The notes below the pieces were generated by a model that was not told the origin of the DNA, did not search any database, and saw only the letters and a program-made list of their open reading frames with translations. The translations under genes were made by a program, and so were the position numbers. A stretch of 64,000 nt of DNA from Ceratodon purpureus (taxonomy: Eukaryota > Streptophyta > Bryopsida > Pseudoditrichales > Ditrichaceae): assembly GCA_014871385.1 (NCBI GenBank), contig CM026421.1:22992865-23056864 (forward strand). Direction: 5' to 3'. The stretch's first letter is position 1, and every line of letters begins with the position of its first letter. This document shows, in pieces, positions 12,491-25,734 of this stretch.

Positions 12491-14300
12491 GTATGTAGCT
12501 GTTTGAGGAAAAACTCGGGAGGACAGGACACTGGTAACTACTGAAATGCAGCGCGTAATAGCTCGACAAATCACCTAGCAGTGAACTATGATGGGATAAC
12601 TTGAATCCGTAGTCTTCTCCAGCGCTTCCACTACTGCAGAATACCGCGAGGACTTGTCATGTAATGCTTTTGCTTGATAGTCGAATCCCTGCAACACCCA
12701 AGCACGGTAAGTCTAAAGAGACTCCAGATTGCAAAGGAGGTCACAAGAGCAGTTACCCTTAATTGCCTACTTCTCTCAACCAAGAGTCGTACATATATCA
12801 GCGTTGCGACTGCAAAGCTCCAAAACACGGAAATCACAGGAGATATATCCAAAAAGTCTTTCCCATCCCTGAACTACGACAAGATGACCCCTCGTCATCC
12901 CCGTGATCTAACTCCATCACAGTCATACTTACACTAACTAATCCCAGTCCACCAAAACGCGACAAGCTCCCAACACAACAACGGAGAGTCAGGCTCTACG
13001 CGACACAGCCTGACTCGGCAAAGCACCAGCAAAAGCCACCACAAGAAGCCGTTTCTCACTAATAGCACACCTTAGGGCCTGCCCACTTGCAATTGCGGCA
13101 ACCAATCCCAGTGAAACGCTCGCGCAACCCATTCAAAAATGTCCAACAGAATTCGTCTCATGTTCTGGCGACTTCCTCCTTCACTTCACAAACTCCACAG
13201 ATCACCCGACTCTTCCACTACCTTCCAGAACCCCTCTCCACCAGATCCCCTCTCACTCAGTTTCTTCCCACACCAACTTTTCAAAAACACACGCTTTACC
13301 CAAACTCCCTCAACTCACCCCCAAGCTCTCCCTCCTAATCCCTCACCCCTGCTAACCCTCCCTGAATCGATCTAATGCTGCAAACCACCGCCCAAACTCA
13401 CCCACACTGAAACCGTTACCCCACTCTGCCCCATATCCTAGTACCCCTCGCCTCAAACCTCTTCCGCCTGATCAACCTCACTCACTCACTCACTCTCTCT
13501 CTCTCCCACTCGCTCCCTCTCCTTTACTCGCAACGACTCCGTTGATGACAAACCTTGAAAACCTCACTCACTCACTCACACACTCGCCACTTCTACCGTC
13601 AACGAACCTACTCGCCAACTCACTTGACACCAACCTCAAGCGAGAGACACCGCTGTTGACTGAACCGTTCAAAGCTGACTCTCACCACGCACCCCTGCAC
13701 TCGCTATACCTCCCAAATGTGACGCGCCAGCAACGTGATCCTCGAACCAACCACCCAACCAACTAAGAGCGCTCGCCCTCCAAGAGAGCCCGACACAGTG
13801 GCCCAGAAAGCGCGGTAAAACGCTTTGGCCAAGAGCTACAACCAAGCCAACCGCTTCCTACAGCACCCACGCACGCATCCGAGCATGCAAAAGCGCACAT
13901 GGAGCAGCGAGCATAGATAACGATAACGATGCGATGCGAAGCGATGGCGAGAACACACAAGTGCAATGCGAGTGAGCGAGTCGTCTCTCTCTTCCGCTCA
14001 AACTGTGTCTTGAAGGTTGGGTGCGCGGGCACGGGGGGCCTTACCTCGGGGATGGGGTCTGTTCCGCGGCGGTGGGGGTGGGGGCTGCCCGTGAGGCGCG
14101 AGTGTTGAGTCGTGAGTCGTGATGAGTGAGTGAGGTTCTTGTGAGTCGCGGTCCCTTGGCGCTCTTCTGTTGGAAAATGGCGCTCCTCGTCCTCGGACTG
14201 CTCTAATAGTCGCCTCTCGCTCTGTCACTTTCGGCCATCATTCGGATTGCTTATGTAAACCCTGTTTAGGTCTGCTGGAATTAATACCGGCTCTCGTTCT
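12491..14300 (-). promoter_or_regulatory. Likely 5'-UTR intron, leader exon and promoter of the ACR gene
   Basis: The 3' splice site is at 12499-12500 on the minus strand. A strong candidate donor, GAG|GTAAGG, has its exon end at 14045, giving an intron of about 1.55 kb. Over 13.0-13.8 kb the plus strand is rich in C and poor in G. From about 13.99 to 14.16 kb it flips to G-rich (GGGGGTGGGGGC near 14,080). A skew switch of this kind is often seen at transcription starts. It also contains (CTCA)n/(CT)n tracts at about 13,470-13,520. Intron and start site are inferred, not proven. Confidence 0.5.
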
Positions 14301-16593
14301 TTTACTTTTTTAGTTCGTGTTTCTTTCACTTCCTTTTACTTTTTCAAACAAAAGTGAATGTACGGGGTTGCGGTATGGGTTCCTGTTAGGCTGGACACAA
14401 CTTTGTGGTGGTTGGGGAGTACCGGTAATGGTTTGAAGTGTGAGTAGTTAAATTCCACTTCAGTTGATTGAGATAACTTTTAATCTGACTTTATAGAATT
14501 CTGTAGAAAATATATGTTTTCTTTTTAAAAGATTTAACAATTAAAAGTTTGAGTGAAGTTGAGATTTACGAAGTTATTTTTATTAAAATATTATGTGTTG
14601 AGTTTTTAATTTTGGGAAAATAAAATATTTGCTTGGTAGATCTGATGGCGTGATACTGTATTGACATATGCTGCTGTTGATGTGTTGGGTGAGGTAGGAT
14701 GTTGCGCTTCAACCATAAGTGAGTCTTTCAAATGACGAGAATGAAACGTTTGTGTTAATTGGTAGTGTACCAAGTAGTACTGGAAGTTGAATTTTTTTGG
14801 CTCGGCTCTTTATAAGGTAGTTCCAATGTTGGCTTTGTGTCTGATTTTTTTTACTTTCTTCAATGGGTGAGTGGCCAACTGTCAAGGAATGTAAGTATGT
14901 AGTTTGTCTTCACAAGTATAATATTGTTTTTTTACAAGTGTGATCAAGACTGTCATTGAATTGTGGTAATGCATGACAGGTACTGGATGGAGTTTTGTGA
15001 GAAAAGTAACATGGTTTTAAATTTTGGTGATCTCTGGCTGAGATATGTGAGTTTATTGCTGGTAAGTGGTGATGTATTGGCTTCTGGCAGATGTTGCATC
15101 TACAACAATTGCAGAATCTCTCAGTACCACCTGGTAAAGTAAGTTACATTATTTCATGGTTGGGTGATCAAATCAGTCACTAGAAGAATGACTGAAATCA
15201 TAATAGTTACAGGAATAATAAAAATAAATCAGTAATCAGAGGTGAGAATTGAATAACGCTCCTTTGCATGTGTGAAAGGGTCAGTCAAATGTACAGGACT
15301 TGTTGCATTTGCACAAGGAAAAATAAATTCAAATTACTGTTTGTGCAGCTTTGCATGGATATCACATTGACCAGGCTCATTCAGTGTAGAATTTAACTCG
15401 ATCCTATTTAAGGTAGAGATGGATATTCCTGTCAGTTTAAGCCATTCAGCATATTTGAGATTGAGAAAAATATGGAGATAAAATTTATACAAATAGATGT
15501 TAGGTCGGAAATCACAAATATGATATTTTAATTTTTTTTTCAAAAATTTATCAAATCTTCATGAATATTTGAAGTGCAACAGCGCAGACCACTATTTCAT
15601 TGAGTAGGCATATGCAATACAAAGATTCTTGCATGGAGAACATGATAGGTTGTTATACAATTTGCTAAGTGTGGATGTCAGGTGATGTCTGCTTGAATAT
15701 TGGTGTACTGCTAGGGCACGGAATTAGAATCCTGACGGGAATACCCATCTCTACCTTATCACGGTAAGGCAGAGGATATTACAAAGTTGTCTCACTGTTG
15801 AAAAAATGTATCTATTTTTGTCAGTCGGCCCTGGTCGTCTCGGTTCTTCCACGGTGTACTTTCTTTACTTGCAATGGAATTTCCACCATTTGACTCAAAA
15901 AAAAAATGTACCTCCTTCTTTCCTGCAAGTGCATTGGTAGCTTGGTATTTTTTTTATAAAAAATTTGGAAGCAAATGGTGATTTATTTCCATAGCAAAAA
16001 TGAAAGCTTGGTATTTCTTTGCACTAATAAAATTCATTCTTTCTTAAGTTAGAGAATACATGCAAAAAAACAGGCATATCAAATTGATGTTTTGAAATCC
16101 TCTCTTTTGAACATGAATGTATGTAAATAACTTGTCATGGAAAAATCTAATGTCATCCACAAATCAAAGTGTTCAACATTTCATTATATTTTTGACAGAT
16201 TTTGAATATCAAAAATTATCACCATGTACTTTTCATCCATTTCCATTTTCTAAGTGAAACAACTTGGGCCAATTGACTTTAATCTATTCGGACAGTCACA
16301 TATAAAACGTAATATCCAAGGAAAAGGAGGGCGAACCAAACAAGTGCTCCCGCAGAGAGGGAAGGGATGCTCACACACAATCAAAAAGTTCAACACACAC
16401 TTTCTTGAGATGGAGTAGGAAAGAAAGGGCTCAAGGTGCACCCAATAACTTACCAGGCTTCCACCTTTTCCTAAAGCCCAGCCCAGCTGATTCAAAAGCG
16501 CAGCCCATTTTTCTTTTATAGAAAAAAGAGTAAAATGAGGGCACAATAAGATCCATGATGAAAATGGCGGTGAGATGAGGGTGGGATTCACCG

Positions 16594-16616
16594 ATCATCC
16601 ATCCATCCATCCATCC
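16594..16616. repeat. (ATCC)n microsatellite
   Basis: Five to six CATC/ATCC tetranucleotide units in a row. Confidence 0.85.
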
Positions 16617-19600
16617 GTGCCAAAGATGGGAATCCAGGTGGAATGTGCTGCACGGGCAGCCAAGCCGGTATGATGCAAGGGTAGCCAAGTGGGTGGGATG
16701 AAATGCACGGGCAGCCGAGACAAAACACCCCACTTACAGCTACGGAATACGCGTCGCCCTCCAAATCTAAGTTATTCAGCCCACTGTTGGGACCCATAGC
16801 CGACAGCCATTAAGTATCGATCATATGCTTGCCAGTATCTCGGCTGTGTCCATTGGGGCTTTTTTAAAAGAGTCACAGTGTTATTAGGGCAAATATATTT
16901 ATATTAGCCCGTCTTCTCATTCTGATTGAAATGCCAAGAAATTCCAATGGTGCCACATTGGAATTTTAATCTGTAATAAATTGTTTAGGGTCATTGAAAT
17001 TCCCTCCATTAATTCATCAAAAATGAAATTTGAAGTTATAAAATGAAATCTCTTGAAATATTGGTGAAATTGAAGAGCCTAGACACTCATCATAGTACGA
17101 ATTCAATACTTGTATGCACTCACATTTGTCAAGATTGGTAGTTTTAGGTGTTATCATACAAAAAATTTGAAAACAGTCTAAATACAAGAATTAAAAACCA
17201 TATGGTAGTATTGTGTCCTTTACATTGTTTATTAACAAATCATCTGTTTCCAGTAAAACTTTGACCACTTCTTCATAATATTATTTGTAAGCATTCTATT
17301 TCATTTCTTGAGATCTCAATAAATAAAATTCAAATGGTACAAAGAATTACCTTCAAAATTAAAGGTCGATGAAATTTAATTACAACATGAAATGGTCACT
17401 ATGATTCTAAAAAATTTAAATGTTTGAATGGAACTTAATGTCATTACAACTTTGTAAAATGAATCAATGTTTCACTTCACATTACTTGTTTTACTTCGCA
17501 ATAATTGTCTTCGATGTTTTTCATTTCTTTCCTTACAAATTATTTTAATTGAGAAACAAATTGAGTAAAGCATATTCTTTCATCTTAGTCACCATCAGAA
17601 TAGAAAAAGATCTCATGAACCCACTCTCCACTCATTAATAAAACACCATGATTCGTCCTTCCACACACAATTCAGTTAACGCCACTCATAATTTCGCCCA
17701 GTGGGGGTGAAAAAACAACATCTGGATCTGGATCAGACCAAAACGTTTTGGCCGTCCCCGACACAAACGGTTTGGAAAGAGCTATCTATTCCTATCACAC
17801 TATTATCCTGGCTCGAAACGAAAGGTGTCCACAAGCGCTCCCTGTGGCTATTGCCAGAAAAACAGCCAAGTCCAAGTGTTCCATAAAGAGTCTTTTCCTC
17901 ACAAATCCAATCCTCAAGTCCCCACCCTAAGAGCACCCCATGGACTTCCCAAAGGGCAGCAGCAGTCTTCCCTTCCCACAGCCTTGCTCCCCCCATGCAA
18001 AAATCAATCCACCCCCATGAAAATCCAGGGGAAAATAACAACGACTGCCCCCAACCCAACAACAAGTGGCCTCCGAGACTCCGCCCCAAATAACATTACA
18101 TTTGCATCGAGCCTTTTCGGCACCGGCAGTGAAGTGCGCTATTTATTGCGAGTAAAATAGGTTGGGGAGCCAGCCTCTGGGGTTGGTTGGATTTTAGCTG
18201 TCCAGGGGCTTTTTCTGGTATGAAGCAGCCCTCAATAACGGAACCTGCCTTGTCCTTTCTGCCCCCCGAGCTTGTCTTTTCTGTTGCTAAACAGTGGTGG
18301 CTTTGCGCACTTCTTAAACGGGACCGGGGTGGCTCGGCGGCCGTCGATCTGCGGCGATGGACGGCTACGGAGAGGGGAGTCGTGCCTTGGCACGGGAATA
18401 GAATCGGCTAAATCGTGTCCCCTCGTGGCGAGGGCGTTCCTGCAATCTGGGTCGTTGGGGTGGCCACGGACTCATGGAGCGGCTCCTATTGGCGTGTTGA
18501 GTTGGCGTCGCCTCCCAAGTTTAAGTTTAGGAGCGACATAAACATTCCGTTCTTCCCAACTGATGTTCCAACAATCTTGGTATTTTTTCCGTCTGATGCG
18601 AATCTTTCCGGGCATCCGAATTCCGATTCCTTTTTTATTTGATTTTTTTGAATTACGGTGGCGTGGAGAGGCTACAGCAGCGGCGATCGTGAGCCTTGTT
18701 CGAATGGGTGAGTGGGATGTTGCGTAGAGGGTTGAAATGCCCACCCTGGCCCTGCATGCTTTGGCCCTCCCCGTTAAAATGGATGTTTACTGTTAGCGAA
18801 GATGGTTTATCGTTCGTTGAGGGAGATGTGTCCAATTTACACCATGAAACATATGCTTTCTAATTAATATGGTTATTTGTAAATTCACCATCTTTTGTTT
18901 GAAAATTGAATGCATGAGATGGAGGTAAGATGCGTATGAGTATTTTTTAGCCATGACATCAAACATGATTTGAATAATGTCTATTTGCAATGTGTAATTT
19001 TTCTTTTCATTATTTTAAATATATATATGTTTCATTGGAATATTCTAAATTATGTTTTATGACTACTATTACTTGTATTTTCTTACAACATATATATTTG
19101 AAAGTTAGTAGATAACTAAGGTTATATTTAATTTAGTTTACCTTTTAACAAAGGAATGTTTATTTTTACATAGAATTCATGTTTTAACTTGAAAAATTTG
19201 CCAAAAATGGATCAACTGTTGTATTTAGTGTAATGTCTTCATTTTCATCACTGAAGACTTTTAAGATCCAAAATGGATTCATGTTTTATTGTAATTTACA
19301 TATGACATTTTTATTTGTTTTCCATTTTTCAAGTAACTTGGAAAAACTCAAGATAAAGCCTTCAACCTTCAATGTAAATTGACGTGTTTTCAACTGTTAT
19401 TTTTTGAATTCAAAATATCTAATCCTTAGTTGTCTTAACATGCAAATTCCTTGAATTTGAAATTTGAAGTATCATTCTTCATCTATCTTGTGTCTAATTA
19501 CAATGAATTTGTTGACCTTGCTTTTACTTCAAATTAGTTCTTGTAGCACAAATCTTAGCATAATTCAATCCTTGTCATGATTTGGCAATCATTTCTTTGC

Positions 19601-22600
19601 AAAGGGTGTGTTTTTAAAACTCTTTTAGCTTTGTACAATCTAATCCATTTTTTGACATTACAAGGCCAATTTTGATACATTTTTTTCCCAATAATTTCTT
19701 TTGTAAAGATGTATATTTAAGATGATTTAAAACAAGTTTCTAATTCATTTTTTTTTTTTAATTGTTGAAGACTTGGTAATTAAATTCACCTCAAATTCCC
19801 CACAACCAAGTTTTAGAATTGATTTTGATGTTAGAGTATTATGATTTTTCAATATGAGGCTTCCAAGTTAAAATTTAATTTAAGGTAGGAAGCTCGAATG
19901 TTGTAGGGCCATTTAAAACTGAGCCTAAAAGAGGGCCATAAATTGTACCTTCTGAATTACAAATTAGTAATCATTTTTGTAGGCAGCCAATGTGAGTATT
20001 TGAGCTTCTTTTCAGGAAATGGAAGTGTTCATAATACGTACTAGGATGAACATAATTAGGACTTACTGTGAATATAATTAGAACTTACTCCAACACCAAC
20101 CTAAGGTGCACATTTTGAATTAGCACTTACTCTGGCACCAACGGAACATAATTAGAACATAATTGGTGCACATTAAAAGGATCATATTTGTTTACTTTTT
20201 GAAGTGTTGTGTTTAATTCCAAGGCATGTTTAACTTCGTTTTAACTGTGCAATTGGTGACCTACGACCTTTTCCCTTTGAAATTGATTATCTCATGTCAT
20301 TTGACTCAGAAAATTATGAAAAAAATAGAAAGAGCTTGCTTTCTTTTCTCTGTATTTGCTCAAAAAATTTCAGCACGTGTGGCTGCACCCAAACCCTACA
20401 GATGCTTCCTTCTGCTTAGATGGACAGGTTTTGAGCCTCCTACCTTACATCACCTACATCAAGTTTACCACAAATCCACAATATTTGAAATTCTCAAATC
20501 TGAATTCTATTTTCAAATATGACACTTTGAAAACTATGATGTGTTTTTATTGAAAAAATCGGTGGCCTTGAGGAATTCTTAGCTGCTATGGGGGGTTGAA
20601 GCACATATAGTCATGATTTTGTACAAGAATAACATACTTCCAATGAGGATAGTCCTGGAACTGCAGTGTATTTCAACTAAGTTACAAAATTGTAGATTAT
20701 AGAAACTGACTTGATCACTTGCAAGTCCCTACCGGCATACTTCAAATGCATATGAGAGTGTCACTCCATTCTTGTATAAGCTTCCCTTGTCATGTACAAT
20801 TTTATTGATATTCTAGGTGCATCATAGTTTTAGTGAGTGTTGAAGAGTGACCTTGAATTCAAGGAATTTAGATGTTCAGGAGTGCCACATCAAGTCATGT
20901 AAATTTATTGTATGGTGGCCACTTAAATAATTTTTGTTTCAAATATAGTTCAAAGTAGACTTAAGGATGCAAATGGGGACTCTAAACTTTGATTTTCTAT
21001 AACATATGACTGTGCATGGTGTAAAAGAGCAGGGCAGGAGATGCTTCTAGTACTACAAATTCTCACCATAGTTTTCTCATTCCGAAGAATTCAAATCAAA
21101 TAAGATTGAAAGTTGAATGATGTTCCGTGGGAGGAGACCACGAGGACACACTGTAAACTGATATCATTGCACTCCTTGATAAAAAAAGGCTGACTGCATG
21201 ACACCCTTTGCCCAGAATTTCTACAACACATTCAGAAATGTTCACTACAAGATATTTTCTATGCTACAGAAAATTGTTCAATCGAGTTGATTCAGAACCC
21301 TTGGTAATCCGACGGGCACTATCTTCAAGAGGGTGGTAATTCAGAATCACGTGATCCAGACACGCAGCAGAGGCCCAGCAGTTTGACAGGACTTGCAGCT
21401 CATTTTGAAGCATGGATGATGGACTTTGATAATAACTTATCTTGAATTATGATATGATAGTAGAGAGGCCCAGGCCGCCCAACTAATCCAGAATGCCTGC
21501 TGCAAAAATTAAATTGTGTTGCTGTGTGTTCCCTCATGCCCTGAACACGCCTTTTTGGTTGGTTTGTACCAGTGCAAAATTATTGTGCATCTTTGCTTTT
21601 CTCCAACTGTGCTCTTTCCCGGGTCCTGTAACTTCTCAGACCTGTGAATGTACTTTATGAACAACAAGAAAAAGTCATTTTATCAGTGACTTAAGTTACA
21701 CTTCCTTGCCGCAAGTCCCTGCACAGTCCAGACTGAGATGGTGCCTGACGCACTTGTGCGTACACCCAGAGTACAGTATAACTTACTTGCATGTTCCCAG
21801 CATGTTTCCTTTTAAAAAAATCTATAATTTTTCATTTCTGCTTATTTTTTATGTTTCAACATGAAAAAGAAAAGAAAAGGGATTTTAAAGGTGGGCACAA
21901 ACAAAGAATTAATAAGGGAGATGATTCCAAAACGGTTAGGTTTTGTTACTGCATATATATTTTATTTTTATTGGCTATGATATATTCTTGGAAATTATTG
22001 TGGAAAAATGTAAGCATTTTAGAAACATTTTAAATATGGTGTATGTTTTTTGTAGGCTACACTGTGGTTTGTATATCCCCACACATGCCATGGATAAGAA
22101 CAGAACAGGTGGTGTGTCTCAACTGACTGACCTAAAATGTTAGTATCAGCTCCTACGGGAACACAAATTGAACTGTGTATGTATATATTTTCTTCATTGA
22201 CAAGCATTACCCATTCCAAAGAGAACTATATAGAAATGTATGATGTATAAAAATACGAATTGCCAAGTTTAAAGGCTACAAGTTCTTTTAAACACAATAG
22301 AATTATCATCAAAAGCTAGCGGCTCTAGCATGAGAATTGTGAGTTGAAATTTGGGTTTGCAAGTACACTATGAAACTCACCATTCTATGTCCAACATCTT
22401 CACATCATACTTTATATCATCCAACTATCTCATATTTTATAAAATGATTTAGACCAAATTTGAACGCATGAAAATTTGTAGAGTAAAAGATCATAAAGTT
22501 ATAATTAAAATTTTGGTCCTTAAAGTAGTGAAATCCACTAAGTATGAACAACCAACAATCAACCTCCTAGTTCCCACCACTCAAACCCTAATATTTCCAT

Positions 22601-22830
22601 GGGATAATGAACAAGAAGAGTGTAAACATCCAGAGCGCATGCTCGTAGTCATACGAAAACTACACCAAGGACCTCAAAAACCCTAGCCATCGATCTTGGG
22701 AAGTGATTTCAGTCAGCTAGAGCTACTGGAATGGCTAAAGAAGGGGGGGTAACCTTGCAACCGGGAGCTCCAGCTGCCCAGTGTGGCCCTCCTCTATCTC
22801 ACCCATCTCTCTCACTCACTTCCTACTAGT

Positions 22831-22859
22831 TCCTGAATCCTGAATCCTGAATCCTGAAT
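22831..22859. repeat. (TCCTGAA)4 tandem repeat
   Basis: Four perfect 7-bp units TCCTGAA in direct tandem, at the left border of a GC-richer island. Confidence 0.9.
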
Positions 22860-24451
22860 GCTGTCCAAAATGGGTTTTGCTCAGTAGCGAATTGGGCCTG
22901 GCTGTGTTCCCTGGCTCCCTAACATCGGTTATTCCTGCCTCTCTCTCCACTGCTCCACTGGCCCACCCTCCTTCCAAGTTCCAGGCAGGGCCTTCTCTTC
23001 CACGCTTCCAACGCTTCTTCTCCGCGGCGCCCAGGGCTGCTCCAAGGCTTCAGCGGACCAGCACTCATTCGGCATATGCCCCTGCCTTTTGCAATGAATT
23101 CGCTCTCAGGATCTTGTTTTCATTTTTTTATTTCTTCAAATTCAGGAGTTTCTGTTCAATTGTAGGTCAGGAAAAAAGAGCATGGAAATACAGTGTACCA
23201 GTTAGATCCACCCCTCGCAACTTAAGGAGGCTTGTTGACACTGTCCATGATTGGCTAATGTCAACTAAATCTTAAGCCAAGACGGAAGAAAACTATGACG
23301 GGATTCCAAGGAAGCAAATTGGGTTTCCATTACTTAGAACCCAACTATTTCACTTACCTCTTGCCGCGTCATATTGTGGCCAGCAACACTTTGCAAACAA
23401 TTAACAGCTACAGTCAAAATCGACCATACTGTGGTCGATCGGACTTTGGTCAGGCTCTCAATTGTATGTATGACATAGGGTTTTCTTCCTTGTGAGTGCA
23501 ATTACAAGTTGTAAAGGACAATTGACAATTTTTTCTCTCCTGCTTTGAAATAGATAAGGCAGGTTAGAAATAGTTTTGGTAAGAAAATGTGCAAGAAATT
23601 CATATGTGGATTCCATTTACTTTTTAGGATTTTAATCATATTCCAACACAAAAAACTTTTTCTTTATATCTTTATTCACACTAATGATTATTCACCTTAA
23701 CCTTGGATGAAAACCATCTACTATTTTTATATTCTAAGCATGTAGAAGCATTCAGAAGGAAGTTTCTTTCAACCTCTTATGTATTCTAAGTATATAAAAG
23801 ACATTTTATCAAATGCAAACACATCAATTAAAATATAAAAAATTGAAGAATTTTCAAACAAAACAATTACATGGATAGTTGAGTACTTCATAAGATGGTC
23901 ATTTCACATGTCATTGTGGTCCACACGTCTAATACATGACATCATAATACATCACCATACACAACAAGTCCAAAAATGTCTGAGGGTAGAGTATTCTTAC
24001 TTATTATGAAGTTTCAACTCCAAAAGTGGATCTACAGCCCTTGTAAAAGACTATCAGATAACACATCATTACATTTAGAGACATATTTCACATTCCTGAA
24101 TTCTGGTACCCAATGCCCTTGATCAGCTCCTACGTAATCTGTACTTGTGTCCCACTTGGACATCAATGCATTCTGGTAAAGATTAATCACTGAATAGTGA
24201 AAGTGGAGGTTACACTCAAGCAAGCAAGCACCACAGTTGATCATTGATCAAAGGCTAAAGTTCCATGCTTTCAACTGACCTCTTCGGATTAGTTCATAGA
24301 GCATTTTCACCCTAGGGCGTTTGAGCCCGACCAACCCCAATTACAAGAAACCCCAACTACAATAGGTGATTGGTGTTTCAATCCCCACAGATTGATAAAT
24401 GGAGCTTCACCAATATGAAAGGTAAGGTAAGGTACCCTATCAACGGCAATA

Positions 24452-25387
24452 TTAACCCCTAAAGGACCAGGAAAGCGAAGATTGCTTTTTGATGTTTCGG
24501 GAAGCCTAGATGAAGAGGTTAAAAATAACATTTTTGTCTAAATTTTTTACTGGATGCTCCCTTTACCGCAATGTGTATGTAGTAAAATTTTCAAAGCCAA
24601 ATTCCAATTTTAGACCCTTCATCTAGAAATTTTAGGTTTCAAGTCCAAAACGGGCAGTTTCAAATTAGGTTTTTTTAAAAAAAAAAATTAGAAATATGTT
24701 TATAACCAAATCACTACTCAAAATCCAAAGTGACCCAAGTCAAAAAGTTTACCAATTTTACAAGGGCAGCCTCCAAAAATTACATGAACAAGCTTCAAAG
24801 TTTTTTGCAATTTTACATTTTTTCCTTTCAAAATTTGTCAAAATTTGAGATTTAGGAATTTTCCAAATTTTGTTTTTGCTAAAATTCACAAACTCATAGA
24901 TGTAACTTTTAACCGTTCACATTTTCAAAAAACCAAAAACATTTAACGTTATTTAAGTTTTACCATATTGTGGTTATTGTACCTTCTTCTGGAAAATAAT
25001 TTGCATGAAGGCCCAAAAATCAAAATGAGTCTCCAAAATTTTGCACGGAGGTGCCCAACTTAGTTACCTACATGGAAAAAAATATGAGCAAAATGTTTGG
25101 GGTAACAATCATCAAGTCTCCCTTGGCACCATTTAGACTAGGCCTTTACGGCAATGCCAAAAAAAAAAAACAGTAAACTTTGATTGTTATAATCTCACAA
25201 ATGGTCAAGATCCAACGGTTGAAATTTGACAAGGGGTAAGTGAAGATAGTTAGGTTGAAGATCTTACGGTTGGAAATACCAGAAAATCATATTTTATTGG
25301 AAACATACATCAATTTCCATAAGGTGGTCAAAATCTGCAGTTTTTGGTATTGGAGGTGCCAAAACACCTTGATCCTTTAGGGGTTAA
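24452..25387 (+). mobile_element. TTAA-terminated DNA transposon copy B (936 bp)
   Basis: Begins TTAACCCCTAAAGGACC at 24452 and ends GATCCTTTAGGGGTTAA at 25387, giving a near-perfect terminal inverted repeat of about 14 bp inside TTAA. It is the same subfamily as copy D, in the opposite orientation. Both share CTGGATGCTCCCTTTAC and the block around TTTAGGTTTCAAGTCCAAAA. Near the right end, 25260-25275 carries GATCTTACGGTTGG, a motif found in several copies. There is no transposase ORF, so the copy is non-autonomous. Confidence 0.85.
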
Positions 25388-25605
25388 CAAGTGTGTATAT
25401 TTGGAAAAAACACGTATTGGAAAAAATAAATTTTGGTCAATGTAAAATGTATTCCAATTTTGGTCAAGGGGGTTTCATATTTTTCTGATAAAATGAAAAT
25501 AAGTTATGAATTTGAAAGTATCGTCCTTTGTTCAATCCATGAGTGCCATTAGGTACACCTTGTAAGCGCCAGCCATATGTAAGGGTTCCTGACCAATAAC
25601 AAGCC

Positions 25606-25734
25606 TTAAGGTAGAGGGCCCTAGAACCGACCACCTGTTTCCAAAACCAATCAGGCTAAAATGTACCTAGTTTGTACATTTTAGCCTGATTGGTTTTGGA
25701 AACAGGTGGTCGGTTCTAGGGCCCTCTACCTTAA
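25606..25734. repeat. Perfect 61-bp inverted repeat with 7-bp loop, TTAA at both ends
   Basis: Left arm 25606-25666 and right arm 25674-25734 are exact reverse complements over 61 bp, separated by CTAGTTT. Both outer ends are TTAA, followed inward by GGTAGAGGGCCCTAG. The lack of any mismatch points to a recent fold-back element or inverted duplication. A transcript across it would form one long hairpin. Confidence 0.95.

Larger units (their letters stand above)
14301..24451. other. Gene-free AT-rich region
   Basis: About 10 kb with no supported gene, RNA gene or transposon domain. Two GC-richer islands stand out: about 17,640-18,800 and about 22,730-23,100. Neither contains a protein I recognise or a coherent exon series. 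They could be promoters, non-coding transcripts or remnants of lost genes. The longest ORF in the second island (22,877-23,275, plus) would give a Ser/Pro/Ala-rich start followed by an aromatic-rich segment. It has no homologue known to me and I do not annotate it as a gene. Confidence 0.45.

Noticed and set aside
13087..13766. Plus-strand Ser/Pro/Thr-rich ORFs upstream of the ACR gene.
   Set aside because: They follow from the C-rich, G-poor strand composition of the probable ACR leader intron; no domain or start context.
22895..22925. CCTGGCTCCCT resembles the core of plant miR160.
   Set aside because: Only 11 nt match and no complementary arm was seen nearby to form a hairpin.
22877..23275. 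132-codon plus-strand ORF in a GC-richer island, possible transit-peptide-like start.
   Set aside because: No homologous core region and the composition changes abruptly in the middle; open frame is plausible by chance in GC-rich DNA.
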